DNA from: Streptomyces violaceorubidus
GTDB lineage: Bacteria > Actinomycetota > Actinomycetes > Streptomycetales > Streptomycetaceae
NCBI RefSeq assembly: GCF_000717995.1
Contig: NZ_JODM01000037.1
Location: forward strand, 1 to 52,469
Length of the DNA stretch: 52,469 nt
Direction: 5' to 3'
Below are positions 40,209 through 48,161 of this stretch, one piece after another. Numbering within the stretch: position 1 is the first letter of the stretch; every line of letters starts with the position of its first letter. Made by a program: the position numbers and the translations under genes. The notes under the pieces are model-generated. The model did not search any database. It had not been told where the DNA came from and saw only the letters and a list, made by a program, of their open reading frames with translations.

Positions 40209-40538
40209 GTGCCGACGTACCAGTACCAGTGCACCGAGTGCGGCGAGGGCCTCGAGGCGGTGCAGAAGTTCACCGACGACGCCCTGACCGAGTGCCCGAA
40301 CTGCCAGGGACGCCTGAAGAAGGTCTTCTCGGCGGTCGGCATCGTCTTCAAGGGCTCCGGCTTCTACCGCAACGACAGCCGCGGCAGCTCGTCCAGCAGC
40401 TCGCCGGCGTCGTCGTCCTCGAAGGCGGCCTCGTCCTCGGCTTCTTCGTCGTCCTCGGACTCGGGTTCGTCCTCGTCGTCCTCGGCGTCGTCGTCCTCGG
40501 GCTCGGGCAGCTCCTCCGCGGGCTCCACGGCCGCGTAG
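40209..40538 (+). CDS. FmdB-family zinc-ribbon protein with Ser-rich tail
   Basis: A 109-residue protein. The first 52 residues are an FmdB-type regulatory zinc ribbon: MPTYQYQCTECG and ECPNCQG supply two CxxC pairs, followed by KVFSAVGIVFKGSGFYRND. Residues 55-109 are mostly Ser with Ala and Gly. GTG start with AGGAGGA 5 nt upstream. Function of the family is uncertain (once linked to formamidase regulation). The CIRCE site upstream suggests a heat-shock or protein-quality role. Confidence 0.88.
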   Translation: MPTYQYQCTECGEGLEAVQKFTDDALTECPNCQGRLKKVFSAVGIVFKGSGFYRNDSRGSSSSSSPASSSSKAASSSASSSSSDSGSSSSSSASSSSGSGSSSAGSTAA

Positions 40539-40565
40539 CACCCGGTTCACACCCGGTTCCCACGA

Positions 40566-40593
40566 GACCCTGTCGTCGTCCGACGGCGGGGTC
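40566..40593 (+). terminator. Hairpin downstream of the FmdB-like gene
   Basis: Nested arms GACCC/GGGTC and CGTCG/CGACG with a short central loop, 27 bp after the stop codon and just before the MTAP promoter. Confidence 0.5.
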
Positions 40594-40626
40594 CTCGGCG
40601 TGCCGCGGGGCGGTTAGGGTGCGGGC

Positions 40627-41601
40627 ATGGCGAACAAGGTGAAGGCCGAGGACTCGCGGGCCGATGTCCGGGGGGAGGACGTACGGGTCGAGGACGTACG
40701 GGCCCAGGACATGCGGGCCCAGGACGTGCGGGCCCAGGACATGCGGGCCCAGGACATGCAGGCCAAGGACGTGCGGGCCGAGATCGGTGTGATCGGCGGC
40801 TCCGGGTTCTACTCGTTCCTCGACGACGTCACCGAGGTCCGGGTCGACACCCCGTACGGGCCGCCCAGCGACTCCCTCTTCCTCGGCGAGATCGCCGGCC
40901 GGCGGGTCGCCTTCCTCCCCCGGCACGGTCGCGGCCACCATCTGCCGCCGCACCGGATCAACTACCGCGCCAACCTGTGGGCGCTGCGCTCGGTGGGCGC
41001 GCGCCAGGTGTTCGGCCCGTGCGCCGTCGGCGGCCTGCGGCCCGAGTACGGGCCGGGCACGCTGCTGGTGCCGGACCAGTTCGTCGACCGCACGAAGTCC
41101 CGCCCGTCGACCTACTTCGACGGGCTGCCGACGCCCGACGGCACGGTGCCCAACGTGGTGCACGTGTCGCTGGCCGACCCGTACTGCCCCACCGGACGGG
41201 CCGCCGCGCTGAAGGCGGCACGGGGGCGGGACTGGGAGCCCGTGGACGGCGGCACCCTGGTCGTGGTGGAGGGGCCCCGCTTCGGGACCCGCGCGGAATC
41301 CCTGTGGCACCGGGCGCAGGGCTGGTCGGTGGTGGGCATGACCGGCCACCCGGAGGCGGCCCTCGCCCGTGAGCTGGAGCTCTGCTACACCTCGATGACC
41401 CTCGTGACCGACCTCGACGCCGGCGCGGAGAGCGGCGAGGGCGTCTCGCACGAGGAGGTGCTGCGGGTGTTCGCGGCCAACGTGGACCGGCTGCGGGGTG
41501 TGCTGTTCGACGCGGTGGCGGCGCTGCCGTCGACCGGGGAGCGGGACTGCCCGTGCGGGGCGGCGCTGGGCGGGATGGATCCGGGGATCACGCTGCCGTA
41601 G
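40627..41601 (+). CDS. mtnP: S-methyl-5'-thioadenosine phosphorylase
   Basis: A 324-residue phosphorylase that salvages methylthioadenosine from polyamine and methionine metabolism. The catalytic part begins at about residue 52 with IGVIGGSGFY and includes FLPRHGRGHHLPPHRINYRAN, VEGPRFGTRAES and GMTGHPEAALARE, all typical. The first 51 residues are an extra tail made of seven 5-residue repeats (Glu/Gln-Asp-Val/Met-Arg-Ala). TAGGGT six bases before the ATG gives a leaderless transcript; the next in-frame ATG codons lie inside the repeat, so the tail could be avoided by internal starts. Confidence 0.9.
   Translation: MANKVKAEDSRADVRGEDVRVEDVRAQDMRAQDVRAQDMRAQDMQAKDVRAEIGVIGGSGFYSFLDDVTEVRVDTPYGPPSDSLFLGEIAGRRVAFLPRHGRGHHLPPHRINYRANLWALRSVGARQVFGPCAVGGLRPEYGPGTLLVPDQFVDRTKSRPSTYFDGLPTPDGTVPNVVHVSLADPYCPTGRAAALKAARGRDWEPVDGGTLVVVEGPRFGTRAESLWHRAQGWSVVGMTGHPEAALARELELCYTSMTLVTDLDAGAESGEGVSHEEVLRVFAANVDRLRGVLFDAVAALPSTGERDCPCGAALGGMDPGITLP
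40675..40779 (+). repeat. 15-bp tandem repeat, seven copies, at the MTAP N-terminus
   Basis: Units close to CAGGACATGCGGGCC encode the repeated pentapeptide Gln-Asp-Met/Val-Arg-Ala (outer copies begin Glu or Lys). The central copies are nearly identical. Confidence 0.9.
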
Positions 41602-41624
41602 GGGCAGCGGGGGTGAACGGACTT

Positions 41625-41659
41625 CGGAACAACCCGTTCCGGTGAGGGAGTTGTCCACA
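41625..41659. promoter_or_regulatory. Hairpin and single DnaA box after MTAP
   Basis: CGGAAC-AACCC-GTTCCG (41625-41641) is a small inverted repeat. Ten bases further on, TTGTCCACA (41651-41659) is a perfect match to the Streptomyces DnaA box consensus. No box cluster is seen, so it is not an origin; a transcriptional or DnaA-titration site is possible. Confidence 0.4.
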
Positions 41660-41751
41660 ACCGGTCCGTGATCCACGGGTTTCGGCGGACCGCGGCAAAA
41701 AGCCCCATCGTGGGAGCGCAAGCCGGTCCCTCGTCACAGGTGGTGGTCACC

Positions 41752-42474
41752 GTGTTCCGTCCCTCCCCGCCCTCTTCTTCTCCCGCCTTCTCTCCCGCTT
41801 CCGCCGTGCCTTCCGCTTCCGCCTTCGCCCCCGCTACCGCCTTCTCTCCCTCTCCCGCCTTCACGCCCTCTTCCGCCGTCTCTCCCTCTCCCGCCTTCAC
41901 GCCCTCTTCCGCCGTCTCTCCCTTTCGCTCCTCTCTTCCGCCCGGCGGCGACGCGCCGCCCACCCGTGAGGTGCCGCCCTTCGCCCCGGTGCGGGTGCGT
42001 GGCGGGCGCCGCGCCCTGCACCGGCTCGTCGCACACCGACGGCGGGCCCTGGCGGCCGGGCTCGCGGTCACCGCCGCCGCGCTGGTGGCGGCGGGCCCGC
42101 ATCCGGGGGCCGGCGGCCAGGACACGCGGCGGGCCCGTGGACACCCGGTGGCCGATCCGGTGGGGGGCCCGGTGGGCGGTCCGGTGGGTGAGCGGCCGGG
42201 CGACCGGCTCGTGGCGGCGCCGGTGCGCATCGCCGATGCGGGCACGGTGCGGCTGCTCAGGCCGGGCGACCGGGTCGACGTCGTCGCCGCCGGTGACGGC
42301 GGTGCGGGCGACGCCTCCGTGCTCGCGCGCGGTGTGCGGGTGGCGAAGGTGCCGGAGCCCGTGGCGGAAGCGGCGGTGGGCGGGGCGCTGGTCGTCGTCT
42401 CGGTGCCGCGCGCCACCGCCCACCGACTGGTCGGCGCGGCTACCACGGAACGGTTGGCGGTGACCCTGTGCTGA
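41752..42474 (+). CDS. CpaB/RcpC-like SAF-domain protein with Ser/Pro-rich N-terminus
   Basis: A 240-residue protein. The C-terminal part (about 130-240) has the SAF pattern of Flp-pilus CpaB/RcpC proteins: RLVAAPVRIADAGTVRLLRPGDRVDVVAA, ASVLARGVRVAKVP and a final VVSVPRATAHRLVGAATTERLAVTL. A membrane helix lies near 100-115. The first 65 residues are Ser/Pro/Phe repeats translated from an almost pure pyrimidine tract. GTG at 41752 has AGGTGG 8 nt upstream. No other tad/flp gene is nearby, so a pilus role is uncertain; a cell-surface protein is the safe reading. Confidence 0.75.
   Translation: MFRPSPPSSSPAFSPASAVPSASAFAPATAFSPSPAFTPSSAVSPSPAFTPSSAVSPFRSSLPPGGDAPPTREVPPFAPVRVRGGRRALHRLVAHRRRALAAGLAVTAAALVAAGPHPGAGGQDTRRARGHPVADPVGGPVGGPVGERPGDRLVAAPVRIADAGTVRLLRPGDRVDVVAAGDGGAGDASVLARGVRVAKVPEPVAEAAVGGALVVVSVPRATAHRLVGAATTERLAVTLC
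41845..41916 (+). repeat. 36-bp perfect direct repeat
   Basis: Two identical adjacent 36-bp copies encode Ser-Pro-Ser-Pro-Ala-Phe-Thr-Pro-Ser-Ser-Ala-Val. They lie in a pyrimidine-rich stretch from about 41757 to 41940. Confidence 0.95.
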
Positions 42475-42483
42475 GCGGGTCAA

Positions 42484-42501
42484 GTCCCTCGTTCGAGGGA
42501 C
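42484..42501 (+). terminator. Hairpin after the CpaB-like gene
   Basis: Perfect 8-bp stem GTCCCTCG / CGAGGGAC with loop TT, 9 bp after the stop codon. No T-run follows. The mscL promoter must lie in the next 80 bp. Confidence 0.7.
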
Positions 42502-42585
42502 AGGATTGGACAGGACGGCCCAACGCTGTCGTAGGTTGCGGAGCGTTTGGTTCCTGCACCTGTTCAAGCGAGGAGTGCCCCCACC

Positions 42586-43056
42586 GTGAGCGAGAAGAAC
42601 GAGCCGAGTGTCTGGCAGGGCTTCAAGGCCTTCCTGATGCGCGGCAACGTCATCGACCTGGCGGTGGCGGTCGTCATCGGCGCCGCCTTCACCAAGATCG
42701 TCAATTCGGTGGTGGAAGGGGTCATCAATCCGCTGGTCGGGGCGTTCGGCACGCAGAGCCTGGACAGTTACAGCTCCTGCCTGAAGGGCCCGTGCACGGG
42801 GACCGGCGACAGCGCCACGGGCGTGCGGATCCTCTGGGGCTCGGTGCTGGGCGCCACCTTGACGTTCCTGATCACGGCGGCCGTCGTCTACTTTCTGATG
42901 GTGCTGCCCATGTCGAAGTACCTGGCCCGGCAGGAGGCCCGCCGCAAGGCGAAGGAGAGCGCGGAGGAGATCATCGAGGTCTCCGAGCTGGAGGTGCTCA
43001 AGGAGATCCGCGACGCGCTGATCGCCCAGCGCGGCTCGGGGCACGACCGCTCATAG
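42586..43056 (+). CDS. mscL: Large-conductance mechanosensitive channel MscL
   Basis: A 156-residue channel that opens under membrane tension to release solutes. TM1 is in [26 protein letters not shown] (quoted in two halves: [26 protein letters not shown]), a periplasmic loop with two Cys (SSCLKGPC) follows, then TM2 ([18 protein letters not shown]) and a cytoplasmic helix bundle. The loop Cys pair could form a disulfide. GTG at 42586 has GAGGAG 10 nt upstream. Confidence 0.93.
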   Translation: MSEKNEPSVWQGFKAFLMRGNVIDLAVAVVIGAAFTKIVNSVVEGVINPLVGAFGTQSLDSYSSCLKGPCTGTGDSATGVRILWGSVLGATLTFLITAAVVYFLMVLPMSKYLARQEARRKAKESAEEIIEVSELEVLKEIRDALIAQRGSGHDRS

Positions 43057-43072
43057 CGCTCGCGCCCGCGGT

Positions 43073-43249
43073 TCACAGGTGGTGCGGCGGCTTCTCGTCG
43101 AGGAAGCGCTTCAGGTCGGCCGCACTGTCGCCCTCGGACCGCTCGCCCCAGCCGCGGTCGGTGTCGTCCGAGCTCTGCTGGTCCAGCGGGTCGTCGAAGA
43201 CCAGCGCGGGCCGGGGCGCGCGGGGCTCGGGTTCGGGGGTGGTACTCAT
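43073..43249 (-). CDS. Small acidic conserved protein
   Basis: A 58-residue acidic protein (start MSTTPEPEPRAPRPALVFDD) with a Pro-rich N-terminus and a conserved C-terminus DSAADLKRFLDEKPPHHL. No membrane segment or known motif. TACCCT (43261-43256) lies 6 nt before the ATG, so a leaderless transcript is likely. It converges on mscL with 16 bp between stops. A short gene of unknown function; the codon bias and matching promoter support it being real. Confidence 0.7.
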   Translation of the reverse strand: MSTTPEPEPRAPRPALVFDDPLDQQSSDDTDRGWGERSEGDSAADLKRFLDEKPPHHL

Positions 43250-43360
43250 GCTCCCAGGGTACGGCTCGCCCCGTGGACGGCGTCCCCTCCGCCCCGCTCG
43301 TCCCGGCGGAGGGAGTCCGCGAGCACATCCGCACCGTCGTCTGCTGTGCTGGGAGCCATG

Positions 43361-44593
43361 ATGTCCACTTCCTCCTCCGCAAGCGCGCCCGCCGGCCCGC
43401 CGCCCGACGGCCACCCTCCGGTGCGCCGCTTGAAGGCCCGCCACCGGCACGAGCCGCACCGCGTCGCCACGCCGCTGGAGCTCTTCTTCGACCTCTGCTT
43501 CGTCGTCGCCATCGCCCAGGCCGGCGTCCAACTGGTGCACGCGGTCGCGGAGGGGCACGCCGGCGAGGGCGTCCTCAACTACGCGATGATCTTCTTCGCC
43601 ATCTGGTGGGCGTGGATGAACTTCACCTGGTTCGCCTCGGCCTACGACAACGACGACGTCCTCTACCGGGTCGTCACGCTGGTCCAGATCGCCGGTGTGC
43701 TGGTCCTGGCGGCCGGGGTCTCCCGGGCCTTCGAGGACCACGACTGGGTGGCCGTCGTCATCGGCTACGTGATCATGCGGGTCGCCATGGCGGCGCAGTG
43801 GCTCAGAGCGGGCCGGTCCGCCGCGGCCCCGGAGAGCACCATGGCCCGGAGCTACTCGGTCGGCGTGCTGCTCTGCCAGATCGGCTGGCTGGGGCTGCTG
43901 TTCCTGCCGGAGGGCGACCGCGGCTGGCTGTTCCTGGTGATGGTGGTGCTGGAGCTGTGCGTGCCGGCGTACGCCGAGCGCAAGCACCCGTCCTCGTGGC
44001 ATCCGCACCACATCTCCGAGCGGTACGGGCTGCTCACGATCATCGTCCTCGGCGAGACCATCGCCGCGGCCACGGTCGCGGTGAAGTCGGGCATCGAGGA
44101 GAACGACGCGCTGGGCGAGGTGCTCCCGATCGCGGCCGGCGGACTGCTGATCGTCTTCGCGGCCTGGTGGATCTACTTCGTGGTGCCCGTCCACAGCTAT
44201 CTGAAGTCCAGCAGACAGTCCTTCCTGTGGGGTTACGGCCACTATCTGGTGTTCGCCTCGGCGGCGGCGATCGGGGCGGGACTGGAGGTGGCGGTGGAGC
44301 AGGCCGTGGGCAAGGCGCACATCTCCGAGGTCGCGGCGTCCGCCGCGGTGACCCTGCCCACGTCGGTGTTCCTGCTCACGGTGTGGGCCCTGCACGCACG
44401 GCACTTCAAGGTGGGCCTCGCCGAGCAGGTCGTGCTGCCGGCGGGCGCGCTCCTGGTGCTCGGCTGCACCTTCCTCGGCGCGGAGGCGGTGCTCGGGGCG
44501 GGGATCGTCCTGGCCCTGACCGTGGCGGCCGGAGTGGCGCTGACCGCGCTGCGCACCGAGCGGGAGCGCCGGGAGGAGGCGCCGACGGCCTGA
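43361..44593 (+). CDS. Low temperature requirement protein A (LtrA) family
   Basis: A 410-residue membrane protein with about twelve hydrophobic helices. The LtrA signature ATPLELFFDLCFVVAIAQ follows a short basic tail, with HISERYGLLTIIVLGE in the middle. In Listeria the family is required for growth at low temperature; molecular function is unknown. The second of two ATG codons is used as GGGAG lies 5 nt before it. Confidence 0.88.
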   Translation: MSTSSSASAPAGPPPDGHPPVRRLKARHRHEPHRVATPLELFFDLCFVVAIAQAGVQLVHAVAEGHAGEGVLNYAMIFFAIWWAWMNFTWFASAYDNDDVLYRVVTLVQIAGVLVLAAGVSRAFEDHDWVAVVIGYVIMRVAMAAQWLRAGRSAAAPESTMARSYSVGVLLCQIGWLGLLFLPEGDRGWLFLVMVVLELCVPAYAERKHPSSWHPHHISERYGLLTIIVLGETIAAATVAVKSGIEENDALGEVLPIAAGGLLIVFAAWWIYFVVPVHSYLKSSRQSFLWGYGHYLVFASAAAIGAGLEVAVEQAVGKAHISEVAASAAVTLPTSVFLLTVWALHARHFKVGLAEQVVLPAGALLVLGCTFLGAEAVLGAGIVLALTVAAGVALTALRTERERREEAPTA

Positions 44594-44710
44594 GGCGCGG
44601 CCGGAGCCCGGCCGGGGTCCCGGTCGGGTCCCGGCTCGCTCCCAGGCGGCTTCCGGTCGACTCCCCCTCGGCTCCCGTGCCGTCGCCGGTGGCTGGACGA
44701 GACTGGCGGA

Positions 44711-45754
44711 ATGACAGTTGACGCATTGACGGACGTCGCCGGTCTGCTGGTGGGGCATGCGACGCGGGCCGGGGACGGGTGGCTCACGGGGACGACGGTG
44801 GTGCTCGCGCCGGAGGGCGGCGCCGTCGCCGGTGTGGACGTGCGCGGCGGCGGACCCGGCACCAAGGAGACCGACGCCCTCGATCCGCGCAACCTGGTGC
44901 AGAGGGTCCAGGCGGTGGTGCTGACCGGCGGCAGCGCCTACGGGCTCGACGCGGCCTCGGGCGTGATGGCCTGGCTGGAGGAGCGGGGCCGCGGCGTGCG
45001 GGTCGGTCCCGACCCGGCGCACGTGGTGCCGGTGGTGCCCGCGGCCTGCGTCTTCGACCTGGGGCGCGGGGGCGACTTCCGGGCCAGGCCGGACGCGGCC
45101 ACCGGGTACGCGGCGGCGGAGGCGGCGCACGCGAGCACGCCGGGCGCCGAGGTGGCCGAGGGGTGTGTCGGGGCGGGCACGGGTGCCGTGGTCGGCACGC
45201 TGAAGGGCGGTGTGGGCACCGCGAGCACCGTGCTCGCCTCGGGGGTCACGGTGGCAGCGCTGGTGGTGGCCAACGCGGCGGGGTCGGCGACGGATCCGGA
45301 GACGGGGGTGCTGTACGGGGAGTTGTTCCGGGGCGGTCGGGTGGAGTACCCGGCGCCGGACGTCCACGAGGCCGCGGGGCGGCGGCTGGCCGAGGTCGCC
45401 GCGCGCAACGCGCCGCCGCCGCTGAACACCACGCTGGCCGTGGTCGCCACCGACGCCGACCTGTCCAAGGCGCAGGCACAGAAGCTGGCCGGCACCGCGC
45501 ACGACGGCATCGCCCGTGCCGTGCGGCCCGTTCACCTGCTCAGCGACGGAGACACGGTGTTCGCCCTCGCGACCGGGGAGCGTCCGCTCGACGCCGGGCA
45601 GCCGCTCGCGCTGAACGAGGTGCTGGCGGCGGGCGCGGACGTGGTGACGCGCGCGATCGTGCGCGCCCTCCGGGCCGCCGACCCGGTGGACGGTCCGGGC
45701 GGGGCCTGGCCGTCGTACGGGGAGCTGTACGGCGAGGTGCGACGGGAGGGATGA
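44711..45754 (+). CDS. P1-family (DmpA/NylC-type) self-processing peptidase
   Basis: A 347-residue cytoplasmic hydrolase of the S58/P1 group (aminopeptidase DmpA, nylon oligomerase NylC). These cut themselves to expose an N-terminal Ser/Thr; here the likely site is N239|T240 in PPPLNTTLAVVATDA. The N-terminal TDVAGLLVGHAT and TGGSAYGLDAASGVMAWLEE are family hallmarks. The ATG is preceded by GGCGGA and no clear leader, so the transcript may be leaderless. The 117 bp upstream is G/C-rich repeat sequence without a gene. Confidence 0.88.
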   Translation: MTVDALTDVAGLLVGHATRAGDGWLTGTTVVLAPEGGAVAGVDVRGGGPGTKETDALDPRNLVQRVQAVVLTGGSAYGLDAASGVMAWLEERGRGVRVGPDPAHVVPVVPAACVFDLGRGGDFRARPDAATGYAAAEAAHASTPGAEVAEGCVGAGTGAVVGTLKGGVGTASTVLASGVTVAALVVANAAGSATDPETGVLYGELFRGGRVEYPAPDVHEAAGRRLAEVAARNAPPPLNTTLAVVATDADLSKAQAQKLAGTAHDGIARAVRPVHLLSDGDTVFALATGERPLDAGQPLALNEVLAAGADVVTRAIVRALRAADPVDGPGGAWPSYGELYGEVRREG

Positions 45755-45994
45755 GGAGCGGCGAGAGGAGCAGTGAGAGAAATGGTGGGGGAAGCGGCGT
45801 GGGAAGCGCCGTGAGGAGGGGCGCGCGACGGTGTACGGGGCTGTGACCAGGGGAAGTTGACCCGGCTGCGTTGCGATTGTCCGGGTTTTGTCACGCGTCG
45901 GCGTTCCGGGCGGCCGGTGGGAACCCCACGGGCGGCCGGGCACCTCTACACGCCTGAAGCGAACACCGCACCACACCCGAATCTGGAGCAGCCC
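45755..45994 (+). other. Intergenic region before the L,D-transpeptidase
   Basis: This 240-bp gap should contain the ldt promoter. A GGAAC (45920-45924) resembles the -35 of envelope-stress sigma-E promoters, but the nearest suitable -10 (TCT, 45945) is about 20 bp away, longer than usual. Otherwise purine-rich sequence with no hairpin or gene. Confidence 0.35.
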
Positions 45995-47215
45995 GTGACA
46001 ACGCCGGACATAGCCACGCGGCGCGTACTGGGGGCCTGTGCCGCCCTGGTGGTCGGCGCCCTCACCCTCACCGCCTGCGGCGGAAGCGCCAGCGCCGACG
46101 ACGAGAAGGACGGCAAGGGCGGCGCCGGGTCCGCCGACACCTCGGTCGCGAAGCTGGTGATCTCGGCCAAGGACGGGTCGACCGGCGCCTCGATCAACGC
46201 GACCGGCGTGAAGGTCAGCGACGGCAAGCTGACCGAGGTGAGGATGACCGTCGCGGAGACGGGGGCCGCCGTACCGGGCGCGGTGTCCGGCGACGGGGGC
46301 AGCTGGAAGCCGAAGGAGCAGTTGGAGCGGGGCACGAAGTACCGGATCACCGCACAGGCGAAGGACGCCAACGGCCGCACGGCCGCCGCCGACTCGGTCT
46401 TCACGACCGTCTCGTCGGAGAACAGCTTCGTCGGCACGTACACCCCGGACGGCGGCAGCACGGTCGGGGTGGGGATGCCGGTGTCGTTCACCTTCGACAA
46501 GGCGATCACCGAGAGGAAGAGCGTGCAGTCGCACATCTCGGTCACCTCCAGCAGCGGGCAGGAGGTGGTCGGCCACTGGTTCGGCGCGCAGCGGCTGGAC
46601 TTCCGGCCCGAGGAGTACTGGAAGGCCGGTTCCAAGGTCACGATGAAGATCGACCTGGACGGGGTGGAGGGCGCGAACGGCCTCTACGGCGTGCAGAAGA
46701 AGACCGTGACCTTCACCGTGGGCCGCGCACAGGTCTCCACGGTGGACGTGAACACGCAGACCATGACGGTGGTGCGCGACGGCGAGATCCTCAAGTCGGT
46801 CCCGATCTCCGCGGGCAGCGCCGCGAACCCGACGTACAACGGGCAGATGGTGATCTCGGAGAAGTCCGAGCAGACGCGTATGAACGGCTCGACGGTCGGG
46901 TTCGGCGGCGAGTACGACATACCGGACGTGCCCCACGCGATGCGGCTGAGCCAGTCCGGCACCTTCATCCACGGCAACTACTGGTACGACCCCGACAATC
47001 CGCCCTTCGGCTCCCAGGGCACCAGCCACGGCTGTGTCGGACTGGCGGACGCACAGGGGGCGCAGGGCGACACCCCGGGCAAGTGGTTCTACGACAACTC
47101 GCTCATCGGGGACGTCGTCATCGTCAAGAACTCCCCGGACGACACGATCGCGCCGGACAACGGTCTCAACGGCTGGAACATGCCCTGGAGCGAGTGGACC
47201 CAGGACGCCGCCTGA
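45995..47215 (+). CDS. L,D-transpeptidase lipoprotein (YkuD domain, Ig-like domains)
   Basis: A 406-residue envelope enzyme that forms 3-3 peptidoglycan cross-links or anchors proteins. Lipobox LTAC puts the lipidated Cys at 28. Two Ig-like domains (about 55-145 and 150-250) precede the YkuD domain, with H326 (IHGNYW) and the nucleophile C347 in SHGCVGL. The architecture matches mycobacterial LdtMt2-type enzymes. GTG at 45995 has GGAG 6 nt upstream. A strong terminator follows. Confidence 0.93.
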   Translation: MTTPDIATRRVLGACAALVVGALTLTACGGSASADDEKDGKGGAGSADTSVAKLVISAKDGSTGASINATGVKVSDGKLTEVRMTVAETGAAVPGAVSGDGGSWKPKEQLERGTKYRITAQAKDANGRTAAADSVFTTVSSENSFVGTYTPDGGSTVGVGMPVSFTFDKAITERKSVQSHISVTSSSGQEVVGHWFGAQRLDFRPEEYWKAGSKVTMKIDLDGVEGANGLYGVQKKTVTFTVGRAQVSTVDVNTQTMTVVRDGEILKSVPISAGSAANPTYNGQMVISEKSEQTRMNGSTVGFGGEYDIPDVPHAMRLSQSGTFIHGNYWYDPDNPPFGSQGTSHGCVGLADAQGAQGDTPGKWFYDNSLIGDVVIVKNSPDDTIAPDNGLNGWNMPWSEWTQDAA

Positions 47216-47249
47216 TCGGTCGGTGAGCAGGGATTATTGACGGTTCGTC

Positions 47250-47288
47250 GGGCCGCGCGGAAACTTTTCGCGCGGCCCACGCGTTTTT
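47250..47288 (+). terminator. Intrinsic terminator after the L,D-transpeptidase
   Basis: 10-bp perfect stem GGGCCGCGCG / CGCGCGGCCC with a 9-nt loop, followed five bases later by TTTTT. It is the only canonical stem plus T-run terminator I see in the window. Confidence 0.9.
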
Positions 47289-47383
47289 CGTGCGGACGTT
47301 TTCTCGGTTCCCAAACATGATGTCCGACCGAGGGGCTACGGTATGCACCCACAAGGTGACATGCAGCAACGCCGGGAGAAACC

Positions 47384-48133
47384 TTGAGCGTTCCGTACGA
47401 GACGGCAGCGTACGAACCACCCGAGTCGCCCGAGTCTCCGGAGGAGCACCTCATGCGGCTGCTCGGTCGTGCCCTGAACTCGTTCGAGCTGCCCGACGAG
47501 ATCCTGCGGCGACTGGACTGCGCGCTGGCGCACGACGGTTCGCTGCACTCCGCGCACCACAGCGCGGGGCTGCACCGCGAGACGTACCGGCACACCTGGC
47601 TGCTCGCCGACGGCTCGGCGCTCACGCTGTGGGAGCTGGTCCACAACACCGCCCCGGGCAGCGAGCCGCAGCACGAGGTCTACGTGGACGAGGAGGAGCT
47701 GCACGCCGCCGGTTCCCGGCTGGCCCTGCCGCCCGACGCCCCCGATTTCGAGCTGCCGGTACAGGTGCGGCTCTCACCCGTCCCCATCCCGCGCCACGCC
47801 TACGTCCCCGACGCCTCGGCGGACCACGCCCGCCGGCTGCTGCGCCGCGCGGAGAACGCGGACCGGCCCGACGCCGACCTGGCCGACCGGCTGTCGACGG
47901 CGTGCGGGCACCAGATCGTCCAGGCCTTCGGCGGGCCCGGCCGCGCGGGCCGGGCCCGGATCGGCTTCTCGCTCTACGAGCACGCGTTCCTGCTGCGCGA
48001 CGGCGTGGAGGTCTCCCTGTGGGAGGTCGAGCACACCGCCACTCCGGACGGGCGCCACATGTGCGAGGTGTACGACAGCGAGGACACGGCTCGCCGGGCG
48101 ATGGAGCGGCGCGCGGCACAGGTGTCCCCGTAG
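47384..48133 (+). CDS. DUF6227-type Streptomyces protein
   Basis: A 249-residue protein with two repeated segments, each with an 'Y/FRHTWLLADGSALTLWELVHNT' / 'YEHAFLLRDGVEVSLWEVEHTA' pattern (quoted parts: LLADGSALTLWELVH, LLRDGVEVSLWEVEH), so it arose by internal duplication. The repeat looks like a beta-sheet domain, and each half ends in an acidic VYxDEEE / VYDSED stretch. TTG start with GGGAGA 5 nt upstream; TACGGT (47337-47342) is a -10 candidate. Found across Streptomyces; function unknown. Confidence 0.8.
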   Translation: MSVPYETAAYEPPESPESPEEHLMRLLGRALNSFELPDEILRRLDCALAHDGSLHSAHHSAGLHRETYRHTWLLADGSALTLWELVHNTAPGSEPQHEVYVDEEELHAAGSRLALPPDAPDFELPVQVRLSPVPIPRHAYVPDASADHARRLLRRAENADRPDADLADRLSTACGHQIVQAFGGPGRAGRARIGFSLYEHAFLLRDGVEVSLWEVEHTATPDGRHMCEVYDSEDTARRAMERRAAQVSP

Positions 48134-48161
48134 CCCGCCCCGCCCCCGTCCCGGGCATCTC

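Noticed and set aside
41625..41660. Replication origin or plasmid origin
   Set aside because: Only one DnaA box is present, without an AT-rich unwinding region or dnaA/dnaN/rep genes.
45920..45947. Envelope-stress sigma-E promoter before the L,D-transpeptidase
   Set aside because: GGAAC is present but the nearest suitable -10 triplet is about 20 bp away, beyond the normal 15-17 bp; left only as a remark.
43250..47029. A very long minus-strand open frame covering LtrA, the P1 peptidase and the L,D-transpeptidase
   Set aside because: Only its last 58 codons form a plausible gene; the remainder is antisense to three well-supported genes and has no protein-like pattern.
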